From assembly GCA_947448865.1 (NCBI GenBank), contig CANFOW010000009.1, positions 1 to 49,794 on the forward strand: DNA of 49,794 bases, written 5' to 3'. Position numbers and translations under genes: made by a program. This stretch comes from Actinomycetota bacterium. GTDB lineage: Bacteria > Actinomycetota > Actinomycetes > S36-B12 > UBA5976. Position 1 is the first letter of the stretch; every line of letters begins with the position of its first letter. This document shows positions 24,642 through 33,481 of this stretch, in pieces. The notes beneath the pieces are model-generated. The model saw only the letters and a list, made by a program, of their open reading frames with translations. It made no database searches and had not been told where the DNA came from.

Positions 24642-25370
24642 CTAGGAAACGGGTATCGGGACTACTGCTGAAATGTTGATGTCGTCACGGTTGGCAATGT
24701 TTACAGACCCGCCTCCGGAACCGACGGTGTCCACCAGGCCACCTGGTATTTGAAGTGCTGGAATGAGGACGCTGGCATCCCCGATTGCTGCAATTGTGAT
24801 CGGTACTTGCAAGGCAGTACCTGACACAGTGACTCCATTTGCGCTATCGCTAAACCACGTATTTGCAACAACTCTGATGTCGAGGCTGCTATCGGAAATC
24901 TGAATGGAGGTAGCACCCGCATCGCGCAATTCTTGAATTGAATCGAGCAAAGTAGATGCACTCAGGTTTCCCGAGATGGTTATCGAAACTCCCGATCCAA
25001 GAACAGGTTCGGTGCCCGCAAGTTGACCTAGTGCCTTCGCGCGTCTTTTTGCTTCATTCAACGCTTGGTATTGGTCACCGCCAAGCAAAGTCTCGCGAGC
25101 TGATTCAAGTCGAGTTATTTCGGACTGCAGCCGAGCCTCACGTTGTGCAAGGTCATCGAGCACACTTACCAAATCACTCTGGCGTGCGTTCTTCAATAGT
25201 GAATCAGCAGTCGAACTCTTAATCGCTGAGGTTGTTGCAAATCCTAAGATGACAAAGAGGACCGTAATCATTGCCTGCGTGCGACTTAGTGCTGGTTTGA
25301 GTGTACGAAGTAATCGGAAGCGCGCCTCCGCTGCGTTTCGCGCCGGTCGTGGCGCACTGTGCATTCCCAT
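24642..25370 (-). CDS. DUF881 membrane-anchored protein
   Basis: The 242-residue protein has an N-terminal membrane helix (about residues 33-52, AMITVLFVILGFATTSA), a coiled-coil stretch (about 70-105) and the DUF881 domain with LLDSIQELRDAGATSIQIS. The function is unknown. A second DUF881 gene and sbp lie directly upstream, a pattern conserved in actinobacteria and often placed next to pgsA. ATG 25364 is an alternative start. Confidence 0.88.
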   Translation of the reverse strand: MGMHSAPRPARNAAEARFRLLRTLKPALSRTQAMITVLFVILGFATTSAIKSSTADSLLKNARQSDLVSVLDDLAQREARLQSEITRLESARETLLGGDQYQALNEAKRRAKALGQLAGTEPVLGSGVSITISGNLSASTLLDSIQELRDAGATSIQISDSSLDIRVVANTWFSDSANGVTVSGTALQVPITIAAIGDASVLIPALQIPGGLVDTVGSGGGSVNIANRDDINISAVVPIPVS

Positions 25371-25372
25371 GC

Positions 25373-25705
25373 TTACGCCTTAAGAAGGTGTCGTCTAATC
25401 GCAGCCACGTTTGCGAAGATACGCATCGTAAGCACGACAACAACACCAGTCGACATTTGTGAACCAACTCCAAGTTGATCGCCAAGAAAAACAATGACAG
25501 CGGCAACAAGAACGTTGGAAAGAAATGAAATAACGAAAATGCGGTCATTAAAAATTCCGTCGAGCACTGAACGAAATGCGCCAAAGACAGCGTCAAGTGC
25601 AGCTACGACTGCAATAGGTAAATATGGTTGTAGCCACAATGGAACGGTCGGATGCAGAAAAAGTCCGAGCAAAACTCCGATGAGTAAACCAATTGCAGGA
25701 ATCAT
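25373..25705 (-). CDS. sbp: Small basic protein Sbp (DUF1290)
   Basis: The 110-residue membrane protein contains four hydrophobic segments and the family stretch LPIAVVAALDAVFGAFRS followed by LDGIFNDRIFVISFLSN. It is named after the B. subtilis Sbp located near ftsAZ. The role is unknown. It lies between the two DUF881 genes and is probably translated with them. Confidence 0.88.
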   Translation of the reverse strand: MIPAIGLLIGVLLGLFLHPTVPLWLQPYLPIAVVAALDAVFGAFRSVLDGIFNDRIFVISFLSNVLVAAVIVFLGDQLGVGSQMSTGVVVVLTMRIFANVAAIRRHLLKA

Positions 25706-25711
25706 GTGCGT

Positions 25712-26497
25712 CTATCCTCCGCTGTTCTCGGTTGTGGCGCTGGGCAGTGTTACAGTCCCAATGGTTTGCAGTTCCCACACTACGCCGTAGCGCGTTTGTA
25801 ACTCTTCAAGCAACAATCCAGCGGTGCTCTCACGAAATCTTCCGGCTAGCGCATCTGAACTTGGACCAATTGCACGGATGCGATAAGGCGCAACAAGTGG
25901 ACGATAGTTCACCAAGATTGCTGACCCTGCTGCCCGAATCGCAGATGTTGACGTGAGTCGCCTGTCATTCACAGTGATTGCGGTAGCGCCTGTTTGCCAC
26001 AAGCCATTCACAACAAGTTGCAGATCACGATCGATGACGCGGCCAGGTTCATTTGTGAGATCGGGATTACTCGGATCACTTGGTGCATCGTCGAGCACAA
26101 TCTCTATACCTGGTCCACTGACCGAGGTAAATCCCGACAAAGCCCGCAGCCGGTTAAGTCGATCTTGCGCTTGCTGACCAAGCGAAGTACCTGTGAGATG
26201 CGCTTCTTCGGCGGCTTGGAGGTCACGTTGCGCGTCGCTCGCTTTCTTCTCCAGAGCCGTCACGCGCCCGTCTGCGGCGCTTATACGAGTTGCTAGGGCC
26301 TGGCGAGTCAAGAGATTTTGATCCGCCTGGGCATGTGTGGAGTGAACTGCGAATCCGAGCAAGAATGCGAGCGCTAGTGCACTCAGGCCAGCCAACCAAT
26401 GCATGACAGCAGGGGTTTTAGAAGGTTCCGAGTTGCGATAGTAATCCGACGTGAGTGCGTCGGCTAGCAGTGCATCAAGCGAGGCATTGACGCTCAT
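25712..26497 (-). CDS. DUF881 membrane-anchored protein, second copy
   Basis: The 261-residue protein has one N-terminal membrane helix (about 31-50, WLAGLSALALAFLLGFAV), a coiled coil (about 65-105) and the DUF881 domain (GPGIEIVLDD, LQLVVNGLWQTGATAITVND, YRIRAIGP). It is homologous to the protein at 24642. It overlaps pgsA by 4 nt. These proteins may form an envelope complex with Sbp, but this is only inferred from conserved neighbourhood. Confidence 0.88.
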   Translation of the reverse strand: MSVNASLDALLADALTSDYYRNSEPSKTPAVMHWLAGLSALALAFLLGFAVHSTHAQADQNLLTRQALATRISAADGRVTALEKKASDAQRDLQAAEEAHLTGTSLGQQAQDRLNRLRALSGFTSVSGPGIEIVLDDAPSDPSNPDLTNEPGRVIDRDLQLVVNGLWQTGATAITVNDRRLTSTSAIRAAGSAILVNYRPLVAPYRIRAIGPSSDALAGRFRESTAGLLLEELQTRYGVVWELQTIGTVTLPSATTENSGG

Positions 26498-27054
26498 GTA
26501 AACAACTTAATGTTGAGGCTGCGAATTTGTTGGATGTAAAGAACGGCACCGTACCAATACATGCAAATTCCCCAGAGAAGAAACGCCCACCCAAAAATGT
26601 GTGCAACGTGTCCAACTTGGCCACTGAACGTTCCTAGTAGAACGAGCGGCAATGCATACAGAAGTTGCATCGTGGCAGCTTTGCCAACAAAGTGAACTGG
26701 GATACCAGTAATGCCGTGACGCTTCAAGCCTGCAAGTACTGCGGCCATAACGAGATCACGACTTATTAACGCGATGGCTACCCAGAGCGGAAGAATGTTT
26801 CTCATACACAACGCCACTAGTGACGCTGCGACATAAAGACGATCAGCAAGCGGATCAAGCAATTCACCAAGTCGACTGAATTGATTAAGACGTCGCGCTA
26901 AATATCCATCAAGCCAATCGGTGAATGCGCTGATAATCAGAATCGTTAAAGCTAAGCCATCTTTGTGTGGCCCAACAATGAGCCAAAAGAAAAACGGCAC
27001 ACCGACAAGTCGAGCGAAACTGAGGGCGTTTGGAATTGTCCAGACATTCGTCAT
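26494..27054 (-). CDS. pgsA: CDP-alcohol phosphatidyltransferase (PgsA-type)
   Basis: The 186-residue membrane enzyme has the family motif DWLDGYLARRLNQFSRLGEL followed by LDPLADR, with the four metal-binding Asp. It joins a polar alcohol such as glycerol 3-phosphate to CDP-diacylglycerol, most likely for phosphatidylglycerol or cardiolipin synthesis. Inositol phosphate is another actinobacterial substrate, so specificity is open. It overlaps pdtaR by 4 nt. Confidence 0.87.
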   Translation of the reverse strand: MTNVWTIPNALSFARLVGVPFFFWLIVGPHKDGLALTILIISAFTDWLDGYLARRLNQFSRLGELLDPLADRLYVAASLVALCMRNILPLWVAIALISRDLVMAAVLAGLKRHGITGIPVHFVGKAATMQLLYALPLVLLGTFSGQVGHVAHIFGWAFLLWGICMYWYGAVLYIQQIRSLNIKLFT

Positions 27055-27620
27055 GAGCGTGTGAGCTCCGCGATTATGCTTTCGGCAACTTCTTTAACAG
27101 ACACACGTCTGTCCATTGCGGCTTTCTGAATCCAGCGAAAAGCATCTGGTTCGGACATGTTCATTTTTTGTTGCATCAAACCTTTTGCTCGATCAAGTAT
27201 CTTGCGCGTCTCGAGTGTGAGGGCCAAGTTGTCCCGGTCTTCAATCACTTCATGGAGATCTGCGAAGCGGCTCACGGCAACTTCGATGGCGGCGATAACT
27301 TCTGCTTCAGTGAATGGTTTAACAAGGTAGCCCATCACACCAGCATCTGTGGCTTGGGCAATAATTTCTGGCTGCCCAAATGCTGTGAGAAGAACAACGG
27401 GGGTTGTTGCCCGCACCGCACGCGCAACTTCAATTCCATCAAGCAAAGGCATTTTGACATCAAGAATTGCTACATCTGGCAGAGTTTCGTTAATCACCGC
27501 AAGTGCTGATTGACCTTCGGTGGCTTGCCCAACAACGTCATACCCAGCACCCCTGAGGCACTCAATCAAGTCCATCCGAATAATCGACTCGTCGTCTGCA
27601 ACCACTACCCGCCTGCTCAT
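27051..27620 (-). CDS. pdtaR: ANTAR-domain response regulator (PdtaR-like)
   Basis: The 189-residue protein has an N-terminal receiver with Asp9, Asp10 and the phospho-acceptor Asp54 (AILDVKMPLLDG), a linker helix and a C-terminal ANTAR RNA-binding domain (about 130-185; LDRAKGLMQQKMNMSEPDAF, split here, and KEVAESI). ANTAR regulators bind dual hairpins in nascent RNA and prevent termination. The partner histidine kinase PdtaS is not in the window. The tRNA gene is divergent. Confidence 0.9.
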   Translation of the reverse strand: MSRRVVVADDESIIRMDLIECLRGAGYDVVGQATEGQSALAVINETLPDVAILDVKMPLLDGIEVARAVRATTPVVLLTAFGQPEIIAQATDAGVMGYLVKPFTEAEVIAAIEVAVSRFADLHEVIEDRDNLALTLETRKILDRAKGLMQQKMNMSEPDAFRWIQKAAMDRRVSVKEVAESIIAELTRS

Positions 27621-27632
27621 AGTCCTAGCCTA
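27621..27632 (-). promoter_or_regulatory. Putative leaderless -10 box of pdtaR
   Basis: On the minus strand, TAGGCT (27627-27632) is followed by 6 nt and then the pdtaR ATG, which has no ribosome site. It lies 3 nt from the -35 of the divergent tRNA promoter, so the two promoters nearly overlap. Confidence 0.4.
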
Positions 27633-27635
27633 CGG

Positions 27636-27664
27636 TTCAACTCTGCTCAGGGACACGCTAACCT
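27636..27664 (+). promoter_or_regulatory. Promoter of the tRNA gene
   Basis: TTCAAC (27636-27641) is followed after 17 nt by TAACCT (27659-27664). The tRNA 5' end lies 9 nt after the -10 box, so transcription would begin only 1-2 nt before the mature end. Confidence 0.45.
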
Positions 27665-27672
27665 AGTGGGAC

Positions 27673-27749
27673 GCCCTGGTACTCCAACCGGCAGAGAGCG
27701 CGGTCTCAAACACCGTTCAGTGTGGGTTCGAATCCCACTCAGGGCACCA
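27673..27749 (+). tRNA. tRNA-Leu (anticodon CAA), class I size
   Basis: A full cloverleaf of 74 nt plus encoded CCA can be drawn. The acceptor is GCCCTGG/TCAGGGC with discriminator A, and the D arm is a 3-bp stem CTC/GAG with an 11-nt loop containing GGCAGA, like Leu tRNAs. The anticodon stem is GCGGT/ACCGT with loop CTCAAAC, and the T arm is GTGGG/CCCAC with TTCGAAT. The anticodon CAA reads the Leu codon UUG. The variable region is only 5 nt (TCAGT), whereas tRNA-Leu normally has a long variable arm. The CCA ends 6 nt before the convergent nusB stop codon. Confidence 0.88.
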
Positions 27750-27755
27750 GATGAT

Positions 27756-28154
27756 CTACAAGGAACTTTGTGAGTTCCGGACTAAAGCAATCGATGCAAG
27801 AAGTCCATTGATAAAACTTCCAGACTCGTCAGTGCTAAGCACGCCAGCAATTTCAACGGCTTGCGAAATAATGACGGCAGTGTCGATTTCTGGTTTGTAT
27901 AGCAGTTCTGCAACAGCAACTCGCAAAATGGCACGATCTACTGCAGGTGCACGATCTAAAGTCCACTGCTGAGCGTACGTGTCTAGCAGCTCGTCAATGC
28001 GACCATAATTTTCTTCGACAAGGAGTGCGAGTTCGCTTGCGTATGCGTTGAGGTCAGGATTGCGGCCGATGACATCACTGACCGGAGTATTTCTTTGCTC
28101 GGCCTCAAAGAGCGCCTCGACAGCGCGCTGGCGGGCCTTAGTTCGGGTTCGCAC
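27756..28154 (-). CDS. nusB: Transcription antitermination protein NusB
   Basis: The 132-residue all-helical protein has the NusB pattern RTKARQRAVEALFEAEQ, WTLDRAPAVDRAILRVAVAE and SFINGLLASI. It binds boxA RNA with NusE and supports antitermination of rRNA operons. The start directly abuts the efp stop, in the conserved aro-pepQ-efp-nusB order. Confidence 0.94.
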   Translation of the reverse strand: MRTRTKARQRAVEALFEAEQRNTPVSDVIGRNPDLNAYASELALLVEENYGRIDELLDTYAQQWTLDRAPAVDRAILRVAVAELLYKPEIDTAVIISQAVEIAGVLSTDESGSFINGLLASIALVRNSQSSL

Positions 28155-28715
28155 TTAATTAACGCGCCCTAAGTACGAACCATCTCGCGTATCAACTTTG
28201 ACTTTAGTGTTTGATTCCAGAAATAACGGAACTTTAATTTCGGCGCCTGTTTCCAGAGTTGCAGGCTTTGTACCCGCAGAAGAACGATCGCCCTGTAGAC
28301 CGGGTTCGGTGTAGGTGACCATTAACTCAACGCTTGCAGGCAATTCAATGTAGATAGGAGCGCCTTCATAGATTGCAACAACTGCTTCTTGGTTTTCAAG
28401 CATGTACCAGCTATTAGTTCCCACGATTGAATCTGGGACTGGGTACTGATCGTAATTTTGCATGTCCATGAAAACCCAGTCGTCGCCATCGCGGTACAGG
28501 TACTGCATGTCGCGCTTGTCAACGTTTGCGGTTTCAACAGATACGCCGGCATTAAAAGTCTTGTCGACTACTTTGCCTGAAATGATGTTCTTAAGTTTGG
28601 TGCGAACAAACGCTGGACCCTTACCTGGCTTAACGTGCTGGAAGTCAACAACAGCCCACAGCTGTCCATCAATGTTGAGTACCAGACCATTCTTAAGATC
28701 GTTGGTCGATGCCAC
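28155..28715 (-). CDS. efp: Elongation factor P
   Basis: The 186-residue product has three beta-barrel domains. The tip loop is [10 protein letters not shown] with Lys32 at the modifiable position, and the C-terminal signature [15 protein letters not shown] is present. It relieves ribosome stalling at polyproline stretches. In the actinobacteria studied, the Lys is reported to act unmodified with a Pro-rich context. No epmA-type gene is seen. It lies between pepQ and nusB. Confidence 0.96.
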   Translation of the reverse strand: MASTNDLKNGLVLNIDGQLWAVVDFQHVKPGKGPAFVRTKLKNIISGKVVDKTFNAGVSVETANVDKRDMQYLYRDGDDWVFMDMQNYDQYPVPDSIVGTNSWYMLENQEAVVAIYEGAPIYIELPASVELMVTYTEPGLQGDRSSAGTKPATLETGAEIKVPLFLESNTKVKVDTRDGSYLGRVN

Positions 28716-28728
28716 GTGCGTGCTCCTG

Positions 28729-29769
28729 TCAGGAAATGTCTTGTAGTTCGTACGAGTACTCAGTCAGATTCTCGTAGCCACCGTGGGTAACAAGCACGGT
28801 GTCCTCAATTCGAACCCCTCCACGGTTTTCGAAATAAACTCCAGGCTCAACGGTTACCACCGTGCCAGGCATCAGTCTATCTGTTCCATTCATAGACAAA
28901 AACGGGTCCTCATGGATTTCAAGCCCAACACCATGCCCTAGTCCGTGAGTGAAGTGCTCGAGGTATCCGCTTTCGGTCAGGCTGTTCCTAGTTGCTGCGA
29001 GCACATCAGCACAGGAAGATTCGACACTAATTGCTTGTCGGCCTGCCTGTTGTGCGGATTGCACTGCTGCGTAAATCTCGGTCTGCCAGGCACTCGGTTT
29101 TCCAACAGAAAAAGTTCGGGTGCAATCCGAAAGGTAGCCTCTAAATCGCGCACCAAAATCAATTTTGAGAAAATCTCCACGTTCCACGATTCGGCTGGTG
29201 GGCTGATGATGCGGAATCGCAGAGTGAGGACCACTAGCAACAATGGTTTCAAACGCAATGTCGTCTGCACCGCATTCGATAAGAGTCGTGCGAAGGCGAT
29301 GTGATAGTTCTATCTCGCTTAGTCCAAGGACCCCTTGAGCGATAAGCAACTCAAGTCCAGTCGTAGCAATGGAACACGCACGTCGAATCAGTTCAATCTC
29401 AGACTCGTCTTTTACTTGTCGAAACGTTTCAACAATCTTGCTGGTGGCTCGAACTGAACGACCTTCGAATATCTTTGTTCCTTGATTCAACGTGACATGG
29501 TCGCCTTCACATGCAAGATCGGATGAACCGACGAGTGCGAGTGCAGTGGCGATAACATCTCGCCCTAGCGTTATGGAGACGTCATGTGTTTCGTGTTGCG
29601 CTTGAATCTCATAACGGGAATCGGTCACCAAAATGGCATCATCTGGAGTGATGAGTAGTGCGCCATTAGACCCGGAATACCCGCACAAATATCGAACGTT
29701 AATCAGATTGGTCACAAGAAATGACTCGCCTGGTTCTAGGCAAGTGCGAACATTATCAATTCGTGTCAC
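28729..29769 (-). CDS. pepQ: M24-family Xaa-Pro dipeptidase/aminopeptidase (PepQ-like)
   Basis: The 346-residue enzyme has the creatinase N-domain and metal centre: the Asp of KIDFGARF, the Asp of [10 protein letters not shown], the His of [15 protein letters not shown], the Glu of VTVEPGVYF and the Glu of VRIEDTVLV. It should hydrolyse dipeptides or N-terminal residues before proline. It is the standard neighbour between aroQ and efp. The other M24 peptidase at 10966 has the same ligands, so the window holds two paralogues. Confidence 0.92.
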   Translation of the reverse strand: MTRIDNVRTCLEPGESFLVTNLINVRYLCGYSGSNGALLITPDDAILVTDSRYEIQAQHETHDVSITLGRDVIATALALVGSSDLACEGDHVTLNQGTKIFEGRSVRATSKIVETFRQVKDESEIELIRRACSIATTGLELLIAQGVLGLSEIELSHRLRTTLIECGADDIAFETIVASGPHSAIPHHQPTSRIVERGDFLKIDFGARFRGYLSDCTRTFSVGKPSAWQTEIYAAVQSAQQAGRQAISVESSCADVLAATRNSLTESGYLEHFTHGLGHGVGLEIHEDPFLSMNGTDRLMPGTVVTVEPGVYFENRGGVRIEDTVLVTHGGYENLTEYSYELQDIS

Positions 29770-30194
29770 AGCTCAAGCATGGCGCGAAGTGCGAGTAAAT
29801 AAGAATTCGCACCAAATCCACTGACCGTGCCGTGTGCAATACCCGAGATTAATGACGTATGCCGAAATTCCTCCCGTTTAATGGGATTACTCAGGTGTAC
29901 TTCAATGAGTGGCGCGGAAAGCATTGATGCGGCATCTCGTATTGCTACGGAGTAATGCGTGAACGCCGCCGGATTGATGACGACTGGAGTCTTTGATTCT
30001 GCTGCCTCATGTAACCAAACAATTAAATCACTTTCGACATTAGATTGACGAAAATCAATAGTGAGACCGTGCTGTTCGCCAAACTCTGCGCATTTTTGCG
30101 CAATGTCAGACAGCGTCAAAGCACCATAGATTTCAGGCTCGCGGGTTCCCAGCTTGTCTAAGTTAGGACCGTTTAACACCATGACAGTTCGCAT
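29766..30194 (-). CDS. aroQ: 3-dehydroquinate dehydratase, type II
   Basis: The 142-residue enzyme has the type II signatures LNGPNLDKLGTREPEIYG (catalytic Tyr23), INPAAFTHYSVAIRDA and EVHLSN. It converts 3-dehydroquinate to 3-dehydroshikimate, the third step of the shikimate pathway. It overlaps pepQ by 4 nt and follows aroB. Confidence 0.96.
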   Translation of the reverse strand: MRTVMVLNGPNLDKLGTREPEIYGALTLSDIAQKCAEFGEQHGLTIDFRQSNVESDLIVWLHEAAESKTPVVINPAAFTHYSVAIRDAASMLSAPLIEVHLSNPIKREEFRHTSLISGIAHGTVSGFGANSYLLALRAMLEL

Positions 30195-30198
30195 AGGA

Positions 30199-31275
30199 CT
30201 AACCTTTCACCACTTGTTGGTAAGCACCAAACAGCAACGCCGTTTCGGGCCCTTCAAAAATTTGTGGTTGTGCAATTGATTCGAGGATCACAAAGCGTAA
30301 AAGTGATCCACGTGCTTTCTTATCAATTTTCATGGCGTCAAAAAGTTCGCCCCACTTATTGTCTGAGTATGTAGTCGGCAAACCAACGGACTGCAAAATT
30401 GTGCGATGACGATCGCGAATCTCTGGACTAAGCCTTCCTGCTGCGCAGGCAAGTTCCGCGACGTACACCATGCCAACCGAAACCGCATAACCATGTCGCC
30501 AGGAATAGTTCTCGGTGCGCTCAATTGCGTGAGCAAAAGTGTGACCGTAGTTGAGAATTTCGCGGCCAACGCTGCTCGACAGTTTTTCTTTAAGGTCACC
30601 CGACACAACGTCTGCTTTAACTTGAATTGCCCGAGCAATGATTTCCTCGGTGTGTGTCCATGATGGCGTTCGCGCAGAGTGAGGATCTGACTCAATGAGC
30701 TCCAAAATTTTAGGGTCACGAATAAATCCCGCTTTGATAATTTCAGCAAGTCCACCTATGTAGTCATCTGTGGCTTGCGTCCGAAGAAAATCGGTATCGC
30801 ACAGAACTGCTACAGGGGAATAAAAAGAACCTACGAGATTTTTCCCAGCTCGCGTATTGATACCGGTCTTGCCGCCAACTGCTGCATCGACCATTCCGAG
30901 CAGTGTTGTAGGAATGTGGATCACTCTAATTCCACGTAGCCAAGTCGCTGCCACAAATCCCGCGAGATCTGTTGTTGCCCCACCACCAAGAGAAATAATT
31001 ACATCGTTTCTGGTAAACCCATCTTGACCGAGCGCATCCCAACAAAATTCCAGCACGGATGCCGACTTAGCTGACTCTGCATCAGGAATTTCTATCGTTA
31101 TCGCTTTGATGTTCTTGAAAAAAGTTCTGAGTTCTTCTCCTGCGTCACGCATAGCAGGCGCATGGATAATCGCAATGCGATCAGCGCCACTGGTGAATCG
31201 GGCAATCTGGCGACGGGCACCCGATTCCACAATCACGGGGTAAGTGATATCCGCATGCACATCAATGGTCGTCAT
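30199..31275 (-). CDS. aroB: 3-dehydroquinate synthase
   Basis: The 358-residue enzyme shows the NAD-binding GGGATTDLAGFVAATWLRGI, IPTTLLGMVDAAVGGKTGIN and the metal-binding HAIE region (LNYGHTFAHAIERTENY). It makes 3-dehydroquinate from DAHP. It overlaps aroK by 4 nt, so the aro genes are one transcription unit. Confidence 0.96.
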   Translation of the reverse strand: MTTIDVHADITYPVIVESGARRQIARFTSGADRIAIIHAPAMRDAGEELRTFFKNIKAITIEIPDAESAKSASVLEFCWDALGQDGFTRNDVIISLGGGATTDLAGFVAATWLRGIRVIHIPTTLLGMVDAAVGGKTGINTRAGKNLVGSFYSPVAVLCDTDFLRTQATDDYIGGLAEIIKAGFIRDPKILELIESDPHSARTPSWTHTEEIIARAIQVKADVVSGDLKEKLSSSVGREILNYGHTFAHAIERTENYSWRHGYAVSVGMVYVAELACAAGRLSPEIRDRHRTILQSVGLPTTYSDNKWGELFDAMKIDKKARGSLLRFVILESIAQPQIFEGPETALLFGAYQQVVKG

Positions 31276-31787
31276 GACGTAATACCCAGCCGTTGCAACT
31301 CTGCAACCACTTCCTCAGTCACACCTACAACGTTCAACGCGGAGGTATCTACTGTGATGTCGGCTACCGCTTGATAAATCGGCTCACGTTTGGCCATCAA
31401 GTCGGACAGTTGGCCACGCACGTTACCGAGAAGAAGCGGTCGATTGCGGTTCATGCCTACTCGATCCACTGCTTGTGACAACCCAGTCTTTAGCCAGACA
31501 ACCGTGTGTGATGCGACGCCGACTCGGGTGGCTTCGTTACCGAGTGCCCCACCGCCAAGTGAAATCACGGTATTGTCTCGCGCAAGTAAATCGGCAATAG
31601 TCGATGCTTCAAGAGCACGAAAAACGGGTTCACCGTCGTCCGTAAAAATATCCGAAATTGATTTGCCGGCAATAATTTCAATTTCGTGGTCGACATCAAC
31701 AAATGACCAACCAATTCGATCTGCCAAAAGTTTTCCTACCGTGCTTTTACCAGCACCTGGTACACCGACGAGAACTATGTTCGTCAT
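31272..31787 (-). CDS. aroK: Shikimate kinase
   Basis: The 171-residue P-loop kinase has GVPGAGKST (residues 8-16), the shikimate-binding DVDHEIE and SLGGGALG regions, and an R-rich lid segment (NRNRPLL). It phosphorylates shikimate with ATP. It lies 2 nt after aroC. Confidence 0.95.
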   Translation of the reverse strand: MTNIVLVGVPGAGKSTVGKLLADRIGWSFVDVDHEIEIIAGKSISDIFTDDGEPVFRALEASTIADLLARDNTVISLGGGALGNEATRVGVASHTVVWLKTGLSQAVDRVGMNRNRPLLLGNVRGQLSDLMAKREPIYQAVADITVDTSALNVVGVTEEVVAELQRLGITS

Positions 31788-31789
31788 GA

Positions 31790-32965
31790 TTAGTTGCTCA
31801 ACGTTGCAGTGAACGTGGCGACATTGCGTGCTGTTTCAGAAACATGATCTCCACCAAATTTTTCAAGCACAGCCTCTGCAAGAACAAGAGCTACCATCGC
31901 TTCTGCGACAACTCCTGCGGCAGGTACTGCACATGCATCTGAACGTTGATTAATTGCGACCGCAGTTTCGCCAGTCTTCACATCCACAGTTTCCAAAGCT
32001 TTAGGAACTGTGGAAATGGGTTTCATTGCTGCGCGGACTCGCAAAAGTTCACCTGTGCTCATACCACCTTCTGTGCCTCCAGCACGACCGGTGCGACGTT
32101 TGATTACGCCGTTGTCGTTGTACATTTCGTCATGTGCACCCGTGCCTCTGCGGCGTGCGGTTTCGAATCCGTCTCCAACTTCGACGCCCTTGATGGCCTG
32201 AATACCCATCAACGCGGCTGCTAGTCGACTATCCAAACGACGATCCCATTGCACATGGGAACCAAGTCCAACGGGAAGCCCATAGGCCAAGACTTCTACT
32301 ACTCCGCCGATTGTGTCTCCAGCATCATGCGCCGAGCGAATTTCCTCTTGCATGAGTTCGCTGGCAGTTGGAGAAAAACAACGCACGGGGTCGTCATCAA
32401 CGTGAGACAAATCTGCAGGTGTCGGAACGTCACTGGTATCCGTTGCTACAGGACCGATAGACACAACGTGGCTGAGTACTTCAATGCCACATGTTTGTCG
32501 TAAAAATCGCTTTGCCACTTCACCGAGCGCTACGCGTGCAGCTGTCTCACGAGCACTTGCGCGCTCAAGAATCGGACGTATGTCGTCAAGACCGTATTTC
32601 TGCATTCCGGCAAGATCAGCGTGACCAGGACGAGGACGAGTCAGAGGCGCGCTTCGTGCGATGTTTTCTAAGTCATCAGCATCCACAGGGTCGGCTGACA
32701 TCACGACATCCCACTTTGGCCATTCAGAATTAGCAATGTTTATGGCAATCGGTCCGCCCATGGATACTCCATGACGAATTCCGCCCGTGATTGTGACAAC
32801 ATCTTGTTCAAATTTCATACGGGCACCACGACCAAAACCGAGTCGGCGTCGAGCAAGGGCCTGCGCAATGTCGTCAGTCGTGCACTCGATACCCGCGGGC
32901 AACCCATCGACAACCGCTGTCAGGAGCGGTCCATGAGATTCACCTGCAGTAAGCCAACGCAACAT
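31790..32965 (-). CDS. aroC: Chorismate synthase
   Basis: The 391-residue FMN enzyme has GESHGPLL near the start, [16 protein letters not shown] and [14 protein letters not shown]-type motifs, and [17 protein letters not shown] near the end. It converts EPSP to chorismate. aroA (EPSP synthase) and aroG are not in the window. A TAGGAGC ribosome site precedes the ATG. Confidence 0.96.
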   Translation of the reverse strand: MLRWLTAGESHGPLLTAVVDGLPAGIECTTDDIAQALARRRLGFGRGARMKFEQDVVTITGGIRHGVSMGGPIAINIANSEWPKWDVVMSADPVDADDLENIARSAPLTRPRPGHADLAGMQKYGLDDIRPILERASARETAARVALGEVAKRFLRQTCGIEVLSHVVSIGPVATDTSDVPTPADLSHVDDDPVRCFSPTASELMQEEIRSAHDAGDTIGGVVEVLAYGLPVGLGSHVQWDRRLDSRLAAALMGIQAIKGVEVGDGFETARRRGTGAHDEMYNDNGVIKRRTGRAGGTEGGMSTGELLRVRAAMKPISTVPKALETVDVKTGETAVAINQRSDACAVPAAGVVAEAMVALVLAEAVLEKFGGDHVSETARNVATFTATLSN

Positions 32966-33010
32966 GCTCCTATTCTTTCACGGGGTTACCCGCAAGGCTA
33001 ATTTCAGCCA

Positions 33011-33481
33011 CTAATGAAAAGAAAATAGCGCGACGATTACTGTGGCGGCTGTCATATAAGGTCCAAAAGCGATTCGGTCCGTTTTCGTCATGCGTTTGGT
33101 CGCAAGTAAAAACACCGACACGATCGCAGCGAAAAAGAATGACACCATGATCGACAAAAACCATTGGCTAGGTGCATACCAACCGATGACAAGGCCGGTT
33201 GCGATGGAATATTTGACGTCGCCCAGGCCAAACTGTCCCCTACTTAATCCGTACAGAGCTATGTAAACCAAGACTGTTTTAGCCGCGACGAGCAACGAAT
33301 CATAAAGGTCGTGTTTGCCTACACCACTCCATGACAGGACCGCCTCACAGACGATTAAACCTGCAATCAGGCGGAACACAGTTTTGTTAGGGAGACGATG
33401 TTGCAAAAGATCTGTGCGAGAAAGATGAGTGCCGAATGCGAGAAAGATTAAAAGTGGGACAGTGCCGATAATGTGTGACAT
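33011..33481 (-). CDS. Type IV prepilin peptidase-like protein (A24 family)
   Basis: The 156-residue membrane protein has two aspartate sites: Asp24 in SRTDLLQHRLPN and Asp88 in FGLGDVKY, as in A24 prepilin peptidases without the N-terminal methylase domain. Several membrane helices follow. It is expected to process prepilin-type signal peptides, perhaps for Tad-like pili, although no pilin gene is in view. A gene of this family sits between aroE and aroC in mycobacteria too. The start overlaps the aroE stop (TGATG); a GTG one codon earlier is also possible. Confidence 0.85.
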   Translation of the reverse strand: MSHIIGTVPLLIFLAFGTHLSRTDLLQHRLPNKTVFRLIAGLIVCEAVLSWSGVGKHDLYDSLLVAAKTVLVYIALYGLSRGQFGLGDVKYSIATGLVIGWYAPSQWFLSIMVSFFFAAIVSVFLLATKRMTKTDRIAFGPYMTAATVIVALFSFH

